DNA of 64,000 nucleotides from Udeniomyces pyricola (Eukaryota; Basidiomycota; Tremellomycetes; Cystofilobasidiales; Mrakiaceae), in the NCBI GenBank assembly GCA_039545295.1, contig BCIK01000005.1, positions 531,142-595,141 of the forward strand. The letters run 5' to 3'. This document shows, one piece after another, positions 41,426-53,985 of the stretch (position 1 is the first letter of the stretch; each line of letters begins with the position of its first letter). The notes under the pieces are model-generated. The model was not told the origin of the DNA. It saw only the letters and a list, made by a program, of their open reading frames with translations, and did not search any database. The translations under genes were made by a program, and so were the position numbers.

Positions 41426-43472
41426 TTATGGACCGATGTAGCCACTGTAGATCGAGGCCGATTCGTAACGCACCTCGAGTCGGAATAGGTACTCGTCCTG
41501 GCTGTCCGGATCGAGTTCTCGAATGGACTCGGCGAGGTTGTAGAGGTATTCCTTTGGGGGGAGGGGAGAGAGAAAGCCGGTCGAGTCATGAACGGCCCCG
41601 AGGGTTACGTGAGATATCGAGTGAAATGGAATGGTTGTATATGGCGGGGTCGTTAACGTGTTCGAGCATCAGGAGAGGTGAGAGGGACAATTGATGGAGG
41701 ATGGAGTCAGTTTCCAAACCAGGCTTCGAAGACCAAAAAAAAGAAAAAAGGGCTATCGTTGAGATCAAAGACGCAAGGAGAAACCTCTTGGCTGAAGCCT
41801 TCGAGCTTCGTTATTACTCATCATCGTTGAATGGACGGACGAGCGAGGAGGAAGACATATGAATCGATAGAGAGAGAGAGAGAGTGTGTGTGTGTGTGAC
41901 ACTCACTTTGTTCTCCCCAGAAGGGCCTCGGCAAGAATGAATACGAGAAGAAAGGACATCCAGGGGTTCAGGGCCGACTGTGAAAAAAAAAAGGATACGT
42001 TCGTCCGCGAGAGGAAATTCGCGTCGTTAGAAAGAATTCGGAGCGAACCAGAATGAAAAAAAAAAAGTATGAGGGTTGGGATGTATAGGAGAAGAATGGA
42101 AGAACCAGGCTCAAAGAGATTTGAGAAGGTGAGAAAGAGGAGGGGGAAGGGGAAAAAGGGTGCTTACTAAACGCTTCGTTGGTGAGTTTGCCAACGTAGA
42201 TGGTGGCCTGGCATGTCGTACCCAACGTTCCGATGTTCGTCAAGAGAAGAGATCAGAGGAGAAAAGGAAGTCAAAAACCGAATTCATCAACCCAAACAAT
42301 CCAACAAACAAACAAACAAAGGTTCCAACAATAAAAACAAACACAAGTCAATCAATCAGCGTACCTTTTCGACGACGACGATTTCTTGCCCCGTCTTGGG
42401 ATCGAGATGGTACAAATCGGTATGTTCGACCGTATATCCGTTCTTCTCTCGGTAGTCTATATTTCGAATCAATATTCAATTCATTCATTTAAGCGGGATG
42501 GAGGATACACGTGAAGCAGTCCGTCCGTGCACACGATTGATCGCGAGGGAGGGCAACGTAGAAAGAGAGGAAGATAACGATCTCGATCAGTTATCTGAAC
42601 ATCGCCTAGACTTAAACCGGGTGAGAGGATAACACGAGCCGATAGGATAAGAAGAAAAATGAAAGAAAGAAAGAAGGAAACTAAAGAAATCAGATTCCCC
42701 CCCCCCCCTTTCTTTCCCCCCTTGACCATCATCTCTCACCTAAATCCTTTCTGACGACATCTTCGTATTCCGGATCGATCTCCCACCCAACGCCCCAAAC
42801 GACTCCTCCATCACGTTCCTCCTCACCCCACGAATTCTTCACGTCTACAATTGCTTCGTGGCTGTTGTGGATGGTGGGGGGCGACGATTCGGCTGTGGGC
42901 GTGGATTCGCGGGTGAGCGTCGACCAGTCTTGGGCGGTGACGAGCGTGACGACTCGACCGGGTCGGGTTGGCGTTCCTCGGTGGTCGTTACTCGACTAAG
43001 TCCAAGAACGAAGGTAGGTGATACGGGGGGGGGGGTTGGGTTGTAGATGAGAAGAAGAAGGAGGAGTGGGTTATTAGAGGAGGAAAACGAGGACGAAGGA
43101 GTATTGAGAAGGAGGGGGAGAGGGGGTGGAAGGAAAGGTTGGTATAAACGACCGAGCGCGCGTGATATACCTGGGCGAACCGTCGAACGAAGCCTTTGAC
43201 ATAAGATGGCGTTTTCGAGATGGTATGAGGAGGAGGTCTGACAAGATGATTTGGGGCCCGAGAGAGGTAGAAGGGGGGAGGGGGGGGGGATCGTTTTTGT
43301 TTTTGTTTTGTATTTGTCAGGGTCGAATGTCAGGTTTACTCGATGATGGACGTATACATAGGAAGATGGTTCAATGTAGGATGATAAGTAGCCGAGAACA
43401 AAGAGAAGAATTGGGAGAACGGACTGACTTCCAGACGAGAGAACCATAGCCAAACACGATGAAGGGTGACAT
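41426..43472 (-). CDS. GCG1: Glutathione-specific gamma-glutamylcyclotransferase (ChaC/Gcg1)
   Basis: Converts glutathione to 5-oxoproline and Cys-Gly in the cytosol. The ATG at 43472 opens MSPFIVFGYGSLVWK, the family's substrate-binding FGYGSL loop. Spliced exons give TPSYVKGFVRRFAQ, then SSNDHRGTPTRPGRVVTLV, GVVWGVGWEIDPEYEDVV, and DYREKNGYTVEHTDLYH with the catalytic Glu of the Y-R-E motif. Then come ATIYVGKLTNEAF, RIHSCRGPSGENK and EYLYNLAESIRELDPDSQDE. The end ESASIYSGYIGP is followed by TAA at 41426-41428. About 240 residues over seven exons, the usual ChaC size. An in-frame ATG at 43580 would add 36 low-complexity residues and is less likely. It is the second glutathione-degrading gene here, with DUG2. 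Confidence 0.9.
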
Positions 43473-44513
43473 GGGAGGACGGGAGCGGCCGATGTGGCAG
43501 TTGGATGATGAATGATGATGTGTTGATGATGAATGCACTGTTTGCCTTTTCCCGTCGATTCGGTCAACTTTCCCGGTCATCTCCGCAACGTCTTCAATAC
43601 AAAGGCATGGCTAAGTGGGTACTGTGAGTCCTCAATGCATCATGCAACATCATGTGTTGTATATGTAAGATCAAGCCTGTGTCAGACGGAAACACTTTTT
43701 TCCTGTTATGTTGATGTCAATTTATACATTCGCCACCACAACATGGTCAGCTGTCAAGACATGTCACACTCCATCAAACCCGCGCGCGTACGTATAAAGT
43801 ACTGATACATCTCTTATTCCTAAAGAAAAGCAAAAGAAAAAGGAAGACAAGCGCAGCAAATTGGGAGGAAGGAAAAAGCTGAGACGATGATCGAAGCAAT
43901 TGAGGGAGAGAAGAAAAAGAACAAGAAGAAAAAGAATCAACAAGAACGATGATGATGAGGAAGAGGAAACGAGATTGACTTGAAGAGAAATGGTAAAAGA
44001 AGAAAATAAGAAGAAAAAGCTGAGAATGGGTAGAGACCGAGACCGAGAGGCGGGGAGGAAAAGAGAGGGAAAGGCATGGCGATTGATGGATGAATAGATG
44101 ATGAATCGAGAGATTCAAAGGAAGACAAAAAGAAGAAGAAGAAAGGGTGAAGAAATCCCTTTATAGGCTAAATGACGTATACGTGTACGAAGAGGCTATA
44201 ATAGAGTGTAGAGGCCAAAATAAAGATCGGAAGAAAGATAGGAGGGCGGGAGAGTGGAGAGGAACTGAAAGAAAGGATAACCAACGATACTTAAGGGGAG
44301 GGGGAAAGCGAGCAAAGGAAGAAGAGGGGGGGGGGATGAAGGACTGGTAGCAATGAAACACATCGGAAAGCTGACACAAGGAACGGCCTCTGTACGTAAC
44401 GTAGATGAGAGACGACAAAGGTGAAACGAGCAACAACACAGATAAGAAAAGAAAAAAAAAGGAAGAGCAGAAGAAGAAAGAAAAAGAAAAGAGCCTGCAG
44501 ACCACCCAAAAGT
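43473..44513. other. intergenic region, GCG1 promoter side
   Basis: About 1 kb between the GCG1 start and the end of the Ssd1/Dis3L2 gene, both minus strand. Purine-rich on the plus strand (GAAGAAGA/AAAGAAAG), i.e. pyrimidine-rich on the minus strand. No gene recognised. Confidence 0.45.
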
Positions 44514-47500
44514 CTATTGTTTCTTGGCGTAAGGGTTGACGGCAAAGACCTTGATGACGGGAGGTGACTTGTCAAGATCGGCCGAGATGATGACGGGAAC
44601 TTTCATGAGCTCCTTGATGTCTACAGAGACGCAATATGCAGAGGAAGAGTGAAGAAGACACAAATGACCAAGTGAAACAGAACCATTAGTCTTTGCTCTC
44701 ATACCCACATCACGCCCTGGTGAACAACCAGATGGTGATCCAGAAGAAAGCCAAACAAGATTCCAGGCGCAGAGAAAGCAACTCTAACGCACCTTGAATT
44801 AAGTGACCTCCGGCCGCATCCCTGAGCCCCTCAAACTTGGGTGGGGTCTTCGCCTTACTCTTGCTCCTCTGAATACTCTTGGCCTCCTCTTCACTCGCAG
44901 CGTCTTTCGCCTTGCCCTCGTCGGCGGCGGCCGCAGCTTTTCGAGCGCTTTTGACGACAATCTCCTCGGCATCCGTCTCCTCGTCCTCGTCCTCTTCATC
45001 GTCTTCAAAGAGAGCACTCTCATCGTCTTGGCGGGCCGAGACCTCGGCGGCGGCGGCATGGTGAGTATTGCGAGCGGTGAGTTGCTTGAGATGGAGATCG
45101 TCGGCACGTTCAGCCGCAAGGAAGGAGAGCACGTCGCGTTCAGACCAGTATAGCTGAAGGGTCGAGGTGTGTTCATCGTAAACGTGATTCTGAAGAGCGT
45201 GGGAATGAGGGTATAGGAGATTAATAGGTCAAGCGATGGTCAATCAACAGGAGCGTACTAAATCCCAACCCATAGAGCTAAAAGTCGGCCGTAGAAACTC
45301 ACGTCAAGAGGCATCTGATCGGCATGAACTCGCTTCTCGATACCAAACTCGGGCACGATGACGTCAAACGCTTGGTCAAGAACATTGACGACGCTTGCCT
45401 CACGAACGACAGGTCCGTATCGCTCGGTCAAGTCCTAGAAATGCAAGCAAAAGAAAGGCAAAGGGTGGTAAATAATCTGCACACGCCTTGGACAGACGCT
45501 CTCGACATATTCAAGGACCAGAGCTCACGTGAAGCAAGAGGCAGAGGTACAGATGGGCCGACTGCTCCTGGGCGAGCTTGGCGCCTTCCTTCTTCATGTT
45601 GCAGTTCTGCGCCGTCTTGGCAACCGTATCCCGGTCCATGGCAAACTTGATCTCGCCACCCTCGACGTCTTCCAGGCACGCAGCGAGCTGACGGTGCACG
45701 ACAATGTCGGCGTAGCGTCGGATGGGTGATGTGAAGTGGGTGTAGAGAGGGCTATTGAGGCTGTAGTGGGAGTACTGTATAACCGCACCAGTAATCGACA
45801 AATCCTGACATTAGCCACCAGCTAGAACAAGACTGCGTCCCTATACAAAATGAGGAGGAAAGATCTAGCACGGCACGAACCTTGGCAATATCGAGCATGC
45901 CCGAGCAAAAGTACTTTGCCTTGTGCATGGCCTTGGTCGAGATAAGTTGAAGCAGCTGCTTTTCTTCTTCCTTCTCAATCGCCATAAAGGACTTTTGTAG
46001 CGCACCCGAGGATGAACCGTCAATCTTGAAGCCGAGGCGCCTGGCTCGCTCTGCAAAGCCTTCAATCCGACGGTCCATAGGAGCCTCATGGCGACGAAGG
46101 AGTGCCTGCTCTGGCAGGTGAGCGGCAACCATGGTAGCTGCAGTCATATTAGCAAGGAGCATAAACTTGAAAAGAAGAAAACAAAAAAGAAGACGCCAAA
46201 CAAAGAACGGCAGTAAGCATGATTCCCAAGATTGTCGTCGTCGTCAAGCGCAAAAGGAAAGAAGTTTCAAGACCAACCTCTTCAACAAGCGAGTTAGCGT
46301 CCTTTCTCATATGAGCCGTGCAATCGATCGGGAGTCCCTTATCGTCAAGCGTAAAGTTCAACTTTAGGCTTTCGATCCTCAACGCGCCATTGTCGAACCG
46401 ACGGGCAGCAAGTTTCTTGGCAAGCGTCTGGAGAGTCTTGATGTCCGCTTCGACGTCCGCAACCTTGTGAGCCTCGTCGACATTGACATCCTCGCCGAGG
46501 GGACGGCCTTCGATGACATTTTGAGCGTTGGCGTAGGAAAGCTTGGCGCAAGTCCTGGCGAAAGAGTAGAGTCATATGCGGGACAGGAGGACGATGCGTT
46601 AGAAAATATGATGGACAAACGGCTAGAGATGAAAAGGGCAGACATCCTCCATATGCTAAAGGAATCCAGACTGACTTGATGACGGAGCGCGCAAACGACG
46701 ATCGCACGACTCGTCCATCCGACGTCATGGTGAAGAACACCGAGAACGTCAGCCGATCCTCGCCGGGGACCAAACTGCAGAGCGACTCCGAGAGCGCAGG
46801 CGGCAGCATCGGCACAGCTCGCTGGACAAGGTACACACTCGTCGCTCGCTTGCGGGCATCGCGGTCGAGGGCGGTGTTAGGCTTAACAAAGTGCGAGACG
46901 TCGGCAATGTGGATACCGACCTCGTACGTGCCATCGTCGTTGTGTGAGATGGACAGGGCGTCGTCCAAGTCCTTGGCCGATTCGGGGTCGATCGTGAAGG
47001 TTCGAGACGTTCGGAGGTCCTTACGAGCCTCAATCTCCCGCTCAGGGATCGTCTATAGACGATGGACGAGGTGAGGTTAGCCACAAGAGTATATATCGCT
47101 GAAGACAGAGAGAAGACCATATGAGAATGGCTAGAGACAGCTGACGCTTACCCAAGGAAGAGGCGGCAAGCACTTGATGACATTCTCGGTAAAGTCCTCG
47201 GTTGGGAAGCTACGACAAGGCAAAGGGAAAACACGGGCCACGAAGTCAGTTTCGACGCCGTTGTTTCCAGATGCACGTCCTTTCATGTTCATGATCGAAC
47301 CGAGAGCAAAGAGAAACTTGAAAGACCGTTCGGACTCACTTGCAATCCTTGAGCAAAGCCGAGGTCTCAACCTCAACCTGGCCGATCGAGCCAATTTCCT
47401 CGACGAGCGTTCCAAACGGATGTAGACTCGTGATGGGCCACCTCTTGATGCAAGCGCAGAACAACGTGTTCGCGTAGGCCTCGTTTCGCTCGAGGAAGTC

Positions 47501-50500
47501 CGCGGGCGCCTGCTCGGTCGGGATGGCAATCAACGGGACTCGCTTGTCGGTCGGCTTGAACCAGACGATCTTGGGTCGTTCCGTCGGACGAGGCTTGTTC
47601 TCGGCTTGGCCGGGGCCTTCGCGTTGGAGCCGCTCGGCTTCCTGCTTCTCCTTGGTGACGGCAGAGGACGGTCGGAGAAGGCCAAGAACACCAGAGAAGA
47701 GCTGACCAGGCATTCGCTCAACGACAGCAACGACGTGACCGGCGAACTCTGTATCGCGTTTCACGAGAGAAAAGACAGACAAGTGACATCAGTCCCCGTT
47801 CCGTTGAGACCCAATCAGTTGACAATGATCAGAGGGAACAGCTTTGAACGTACGAGGCTTGACCTCATCTGTGACCTCTTCATCGTCAAACAGCATGAGA
47901 CCTTGACCCTCAACTTCGACATCGTCCTTCTTCTTGTCGCTCTTCCTGGCTGCAACAGCCGAGCCGGTGCCTCGAATATCATTGTAAGCGGCGTTCTCCT
48001 CCTTCTTGCGCTTCTTGTCCTCCTTTTCCTTTTTAGCAGCCCAGACCTCATCGACCTGGAGAGAAGAGAGGCAAAAGGAACAGGCAGCAAAGAAAGCGAT
48101 GTGGTCAGCTCCGCTCAGGACCAACACTCTTACGCCATCCCACAAGCGTGATGTTCCGGTACATCATGTCCAACGGGAATCAGACGTACGTCAAGTAGCT
48201 CGACTGCAACAGTGTCTCCATCCAAAGCTCGGTTTCGGTCTCTGGATCCCGAAATCTGAACGCCACGGGTGAAGGAGTATCGGGTTAGCTTCAAGACTCG
48301 CTGATCGGACAACAGGCAACCAAAAAAAAGAGGGACAGGCAGCAAACCAATTGACTTACGTAGATGTCGGCATCGAGCACCTCGGTCGAGATGTAAGCAT
48401 CGGATCGGTTCTGAGACAAGTACGCCAGGGTCGTCGAGAGAATAGGCAAGAGTTAATTCGGATAGGGGCAAGGCGAGTGGGCGATGGAGCTTCGATCACT
48501 TCACCCCTGCAAGTCTCTGTCAGTGAACGTACACGCTTGTTGACCCGAAGGATACCAATGACGAGCTTGCCCGCAGCGAGCAGCGGCGGGAGCGAGGCCG
48601 CAGGAAGATAAGGCGAGAAAAGCGATTTGCGCTGGGGTTGGTTTGATTGCTGTTGAATTTGAAGCTGGAACGCCTGAAGCTGCTGAGGGATGTTGAAGAA
48701 AGGTTGAGCATTGGCGTAAAGCACTGCAAAGGGGAACGAGTAGAGAGAGGACCGAAATCAGTAACTGCTTCGTAAATAGTGAGACGAACGGTTGGAGAAT
48801 CATAAACATACTGTTTGGAAGCATGTTAGGCAAGGCGAACGAGGCCATCTTGGCGTGACCGCCACCGGCAGCTGCTCGGAACGAGGCAATAGACTGCAGT
48901 TGAGCCTGCCAGAGCGAGAAGTGGAAGATTGTGAGCCAAAGCAACGAACGAATAAGCCGGACGAAGCAAGTTGCAAGTGGTTGCGTGGCCGGGAAGAAAA
49001 CAAAGTAGCATATGACGTACCTGGGCTTGCGCAAGATCAGCGCCCGTTCCGTTGCCGCCGCCTTGCTGATGACCGGGTCCGATGCCTCCGTCTAAGCAAG
49101 CAGCAAACCAAGTCTCGTTAGTTTCGCATTACTCGACCAGCGTCGAAGGAGATAGACAGAGTGTGACGAAAATTGAAGGCAGAGCAACAGAAGCGGATAT
49201 AAAAGCTTGACGTACTGATCCTCCAGCTCGAATCGAGCGGGCCGGTTCGGCTGCTTTGCCTCGAGTGGCCTCCGCCCTGCATGCCACCTCCGACCATGCC
49301 AAACTGGCTGCTCTGTTGGAAACTTCCGCCTCCACCACCATAGCCATCCGTCTCCCAGTCATTCGGAAGGCCGTAGCCAGAGATGCTGCCAAAGCCTTGG
49401 CCATGGCCCTTGACGTTGACCGAGGTCCTTCTTCCATGGCCCGAAGGAAGCTCCTCAATGGGGTTGTAAATGGGTTGATGCTGTTGCTGTTGTTGGATCA
49501 TTTGCTGTTGCTGAAGCTGCTGCTGCTGAAGGAGCTGCTGGGCCGAGAACTGCTGCTGCTGCTGCTGTTGCTGCCCGCCGCGGGGAGGGAAATGCGCGAA
49601 TGACGCTCGAGTGATGGGGGCGAGGGGCTCGCCAAAGGAGTGAACGGTAGGCGACGGTACGACCGATTGAATGCGTCGGTGTCTTCCGAGCGAAGGATCG
49701 TCGAGCGAGGTACCGCTGTTGCCAAACATGGGAAGCGATGGTAGGATCGGAGCAATGTTACCGGCGGCGTGGGTCTGGCCGAGAAGCTCTCGCTGCTGGC
49801 GTTGAAGCTCTTCGATCGCCGCTTGAAGACGGACCTAGATGTTCATCACCAACAATGAGCAAACAAGAAGGGAGGATGTAGACAAAAGATGATTGATCAA
49901 TCAACCGAACAAAATTCCACAAGGACGCGACCAACCCGGGGTGGAGGAACGCACCTGTTCTGCCATCTGAGGGCTCATCTCGCTACCGGTTCTTCGATGG
50001 GCTCGCGCAGCGAGTCCGAGAAGCGCACCCATCCCGGGTGCGGCGTTGTTACCAGGAAGATGCCCGGCAAAGGATTGAGCACGACCATTGCCGTCGTCTC
50101 CCAACCCAGCTGCTCCCCCGCCCATCTGGGTGTTGGAGCTCGGCTCCATAGCACTCGCCCGTCTCCTCGCACCAAAGGTGAATGTCGGAGCAAGGACTTC
50201 ACGCCGACCAGGCACCTGTACCTGCTGATGCTGATCGGCCGCAGCGAGGGCTGCAAATCGGGGCGCAGTGAAGGATCCCATCGGTTGTTGGCCCATGGCG
50301 GCGATCGAGGCTCGTGCCGCAGGCACAGGGGGCATACCGGCATGATCGAATGAGTCCTGCTCCTCCGAGAGCTGGTCGAGGGTTTGTTGGGAGGGGGTAA
50401 AGACGGCAGCGTTGGGATTCGGAAGCCTGTGGGAGAAGCCAGGCGCGGACTTGGAAGGAGCCATCGCAGGTGCGATATGAGGAGACTTGTTCGTGGAGGG

Positions 50501-51559
50501 AAGCGGGGGAGATTTGGCGTGGTTGGGCGAGGGCGCTTTGATGGTGACCGGAGTCGATTTCGCAAGCGCAAAGTGAGCTGGCTGCTTAGACGAGGTGAGC
50601 GAGGCCGTCGTGATGATCTCGGCAGAGGTGTTGGCCGAGGGGGGCGAAGAAGATGCAGCCGATGTGGCCGTAGCAGGAGGGGGAGGGGCAGGGGCGGATG
50701 CCGATTTGAGGTTAGTGATAAGATTCTTGAGAGCGTCAAGGGCAGCGTCGCTCGACTTGGTCGCAGCCGCTGAGTTGGCCGTTGGAGTAGCGAGAGTCGA
50801 GCTGTGGGTGCGTTCGTTGGCCGCCTTGGTCGGTGCGTTCGTGCGGGGGTTTGGGGCCGTGCCGGTGGCGGGCGACTTGGTTCGTCGAGGTCCTCCGTGG
50901 TTGGCGTGCAAGTTTCGGTTGCCACTAGTGGAGGGGGTCGTCTCGTTAGCAGGTGCCTTGCTGTTGTTGGCAGTGGTGGCCGAGGAAGGAGCAGAGGTAG
51001 AGGTGGTGGCGGTAGGAGTGGTAGATGAAGGAAGGTTGTTGCTGGATCGGTTGCGCTGGTTCGGGGGTCGTCGACCTCCGTTGGCTGATCCAGCTGAAGA
51101 GGCAGCTGGTCCTCCGGGGCTAGGTGTGTTTCCAGCTTTAACGCTGGACGAGGCTGATGACGACACCTCGGGCTGGGACTCAATTTTCTTCACGGCCGGT
51201 CGCGATCGGGCTGAAGTCGGGTTCGACTCGGCGCGGGGCTTGGATTTGGTCGAACCTTTAGCGTTGTTGCTCTGAGAGCTCGATCGACCGTTGGTGGAGT
51301 TGTTGTTAGCCTTGGACGTATGAGCGGATGGCGCGGCCGGACTAGACGACTTAGTAATCGAGGTGGAAGAAGACGAGGGGGCGGTAGCAGTCGACGAGGT
51401 CGAGGTTTTGGCCTTGCTGGTAGTGACCGAGGTGGTGGCAGTCGAGGAGGAGATGGCAAAGGGAGTGGCTGTGGTGGAGCCGGCCGAAGGGGAGGCAGAA
51501 GCGGATGCAGCTGCGGTCCCGGCGGGAGCAGCTTTAGACGACGGTTCGGTAGACGGCAT
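44514..51559 (-). CDS. SSD1: Ssd1/Dis3L2-family RNB protein with intact RNase acidic residues
   Basis: Dis3L2 proteins are 3'-5' exoribonucleases; yeast Ssd1 is a related RNA-binding translational repressor controlled by the NDR kinase Cbk1. From the ATG at 51559, about 550 Ser/Ala/Thr-rich residues lead into a disordered Gln/His-rich region (49200-49830). Four H-x-R-x-x-S motifs occur: HRRTGS, HRRIQS, HGRRTS and HSRQSS. Cold-shock domains follow ([61 protein letters not shown]). The RNB domain carries [20 protein letters not shown], with all four catalytic Asp, and [11 protein letters not shown], then [18 protein letters not shown]-terminal S1-like region with an acidic insert ends [11 protein letters not shown]. 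Roughly 1,400 residues. The frame stays open upstream of the ATG. Confidence 0.88.
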
Positions 51560-53985
51560 GGGCGTGATGGGGAGCGCTTTGTTTGCTTTTCTTCTTGTCG
51601 TTTTGGGTTCCGGTAGAATCAAGCGTGATGACGGATCAGATTGGCAGGAGGCCGAGTCAAAGGGAAGGGGTGCAAAGGAATCATGATAAGCTTTTACGGT
51701 TCCATGATCATGGTCATCGACAACCAAACAGCAACGCGATGCGATGCGAAGACAGGATGCGATGGGAGATGAGGATGAGAAAAGAGGGCACGAGATTTTG
51801 TGGGCCCACGGTCCAGCTGACCTAGAATGGACGCATGCCCCCCAAAAATGGAGATCAGGATGAGAGGGAGAGGGATTTGGAGGATCGGTTACTCACTCGT
51901 AGCCGGATGATCTAGCAGATCAAGGCAAAGAACAAGGGGGGGGGGGTTACAAAGAAGGCGACCGTGAGAACGACAAGCGAGCTGGTGATCAGACGGAGTC
52001 TGCGGGCGTAACGGGACGCGCGGGGAGAAGGGGGAGGGGCGGTAATACAGTGCGAAGGTAGGTGAAGTGAGCCGAGATGACGGATTGCGGAAGGCAGATT
52101 GCGGTGGGAGAACGATCAACGATCAACGGCAGCCGCAGGAGGGAAGGACAAGGATCGACAGAGGATGAGTCAGATAGGGGAATAATCGATCAGGGCGACG
52201 ATGATGATGACAAGGAACGAACGGGGGGAATTCAAGGACGACGTCAGTAATAGATTCGCTTTAGAAGAGAGATGCACGGATATAAGATGGTGGGTCTTGT
52301 CTGCACAACGTCACTTTTGCCCCATCCCAGGTCTTGCATCTGGACCGCTACTGTTGCAGTGCTCAGATATTCCCCTCTTCTCTTTCCCATTAGAGCATCA
52401 CAAGTAAGAAGAGTCGACAAAGGGGCGGAGGAATATCCCTCGTCAACCCTGCCCTAGCTCTCGCAGACAATCGCGTAGATGGGGGCTCCCAGATAGGAAG
52501 GAGATGCATGCATGCCGCACTCTGAACAAACAAAAGCCACATCGCAACGACGGCAGTAGCATGGAGCCAAACATGAAACCCCGGTCGGTTCGCAATTTTC
52601 TCGTAGAGCATAGGACCGAATCTGAGTGTGGAAGAGGGCGGTCCGAATGGCCAGTTGACCGGAAAGGGAAACGGGCTTGGTGGGAACAAGAGCGAACAAG
52701 GAAGGGCCGGCTGAGAGGGCAAGGGAAGGGGGGGGGGGGGATGATTGCATGGCAGCAAGCCATCGTGGTCGTCTCTCCCTTCCCTTCCCATCTCCCCTTC
52801 CCGGACAGAAATCTCGGCTCTGTGGGACTTGTCATTGACGTTTGCCAACAACCACCTCTTCCATCTACAGTTCTACTTCCAATCCGACATCTTTCACCGT
52901 CCTATTCGTTTCGTCAATCACGGCTAGAAGGAGAGAGAGGGAGAGGGAATGGGAGAGAGAACAGGCCGTTCCTTGTCCTAAACTCAACGACGCGCGCATG
53001 CAACGCCTCGATCATCGGCGGACGCGCGCGGCTCTCTCTCCCTCTCTCCCTCTCGAAATGAGACAAGGCGGCCAGGGCAGGCGGCCACAACGCAAGCCAG
53101 AATTCGCTCACTCACTCACGGAGATTAAAAAAAAGGAGACGAGTCTAGTTTTTTACAAGGCAACGGGGTGTCTTGATCGGATGGTGTTTGAAGAGGAGGA
53201 GTTGGGGAGCTAGCTGGCTAGCTGAAGGGAGAGATGGGAAGGGGGAGGGACGTTGCGGGCTGGAGAGGGAGACGGCGGGCGACGGGAGAGGAGCAAGGAA
53301 GAAGAGGTCTGGGAGGGTTCTGGAGGAGGAGTCAAACCGGTATGTGTGTGTATTCGTTGAGAATGAGAGGTTGTTGGGTTGTATGTGTATGTGTGGGTGC
53401 TGTAGGAAGCTTCTGGTAGCCTAGTGCACCGATGAAGAAGGATGAGGGAGAGTGAGTGAGAAAGAGCGGAAGGTGAACGCACGAGAGAGACAGATGGAGG
53501 GCCATTTCCCCTTCTATGAGCTGCCTCGAGGCCATTTCATCATCACCAGCTGCTCTATTCCGGACGACGCGCCTGGATGTCCTACGCAGTGTCGTCTGCC
53601 CGCCTTGGGTGATTTTTATCTAGAATTTTATCTCTCTTCCCAGTTGTCTCTGGTTATAATCTTACATCATCAACGCTCGACGGCCTATGACTATCTTAAA
53701 CCATCATCGCCTTCGCCTTCGGTTCGGCCAACTCATCGACACTGATCCCCTCTGATCATTCAACACATCATAGCATCCTCAAATCCGATGCATCTGCAAA
53801 TGCGCCTTCTTACATCTCTCACCACATCGTCAAGTCATCATCATCGTCATCGTCATGAAAGAAACAAGGAGCGAAACTGTTAATCCATCTCTTCCTCCCC
53901 CTATCCCTAGCCATCCCTCAGCCCTCAGCCCTAGTCCAGCTTTCTCCCCTTGACACTACCGCCCGCCGACCCTTCTACCAGCTCT
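51560..53985. other. long intergenic region upstream of SSD1 and downstream of CFT2
   Basis: 2.4 kb without a convincing gene. It holds two 10-11-G runs (near 51939 and 52729), GA-rich blocks with GAGAGAGAGG repeats near 52927-53045, a TG-rich patch near 53343-53400, and an ATC/CATCGT repeat near 53826-53857. Several reading frames under 190 codons exist but are low-complexity. A long leader for the SSD1 transcript may lie here; that is inferred. Confidence 0.4.

Noticed and set aside
43473..43580. Upstream in-frame ATG for GCG1 at 43580
   Set aside because: It would add His/Ser-rich residues before the conserved MSPFIVFGYGSL start; ChaC proteins begin close to this motif.
49256..51686. Long plus-strand Gly/Arg/Val-rich frames opposite SSD1
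   Set aside because: Antisense shadows of the low-complexity Ser/Ala/Gln-rich N-terminus, with no codon or domain support.
51560..53985. Several frames under 190 codons in the long spacer upstream of SSD1
   Set aside because: Pro/Ser/Arg low-complexity from GA-rich DNA, overlapping on both strands, with no conserved motif or plausible splice structure.
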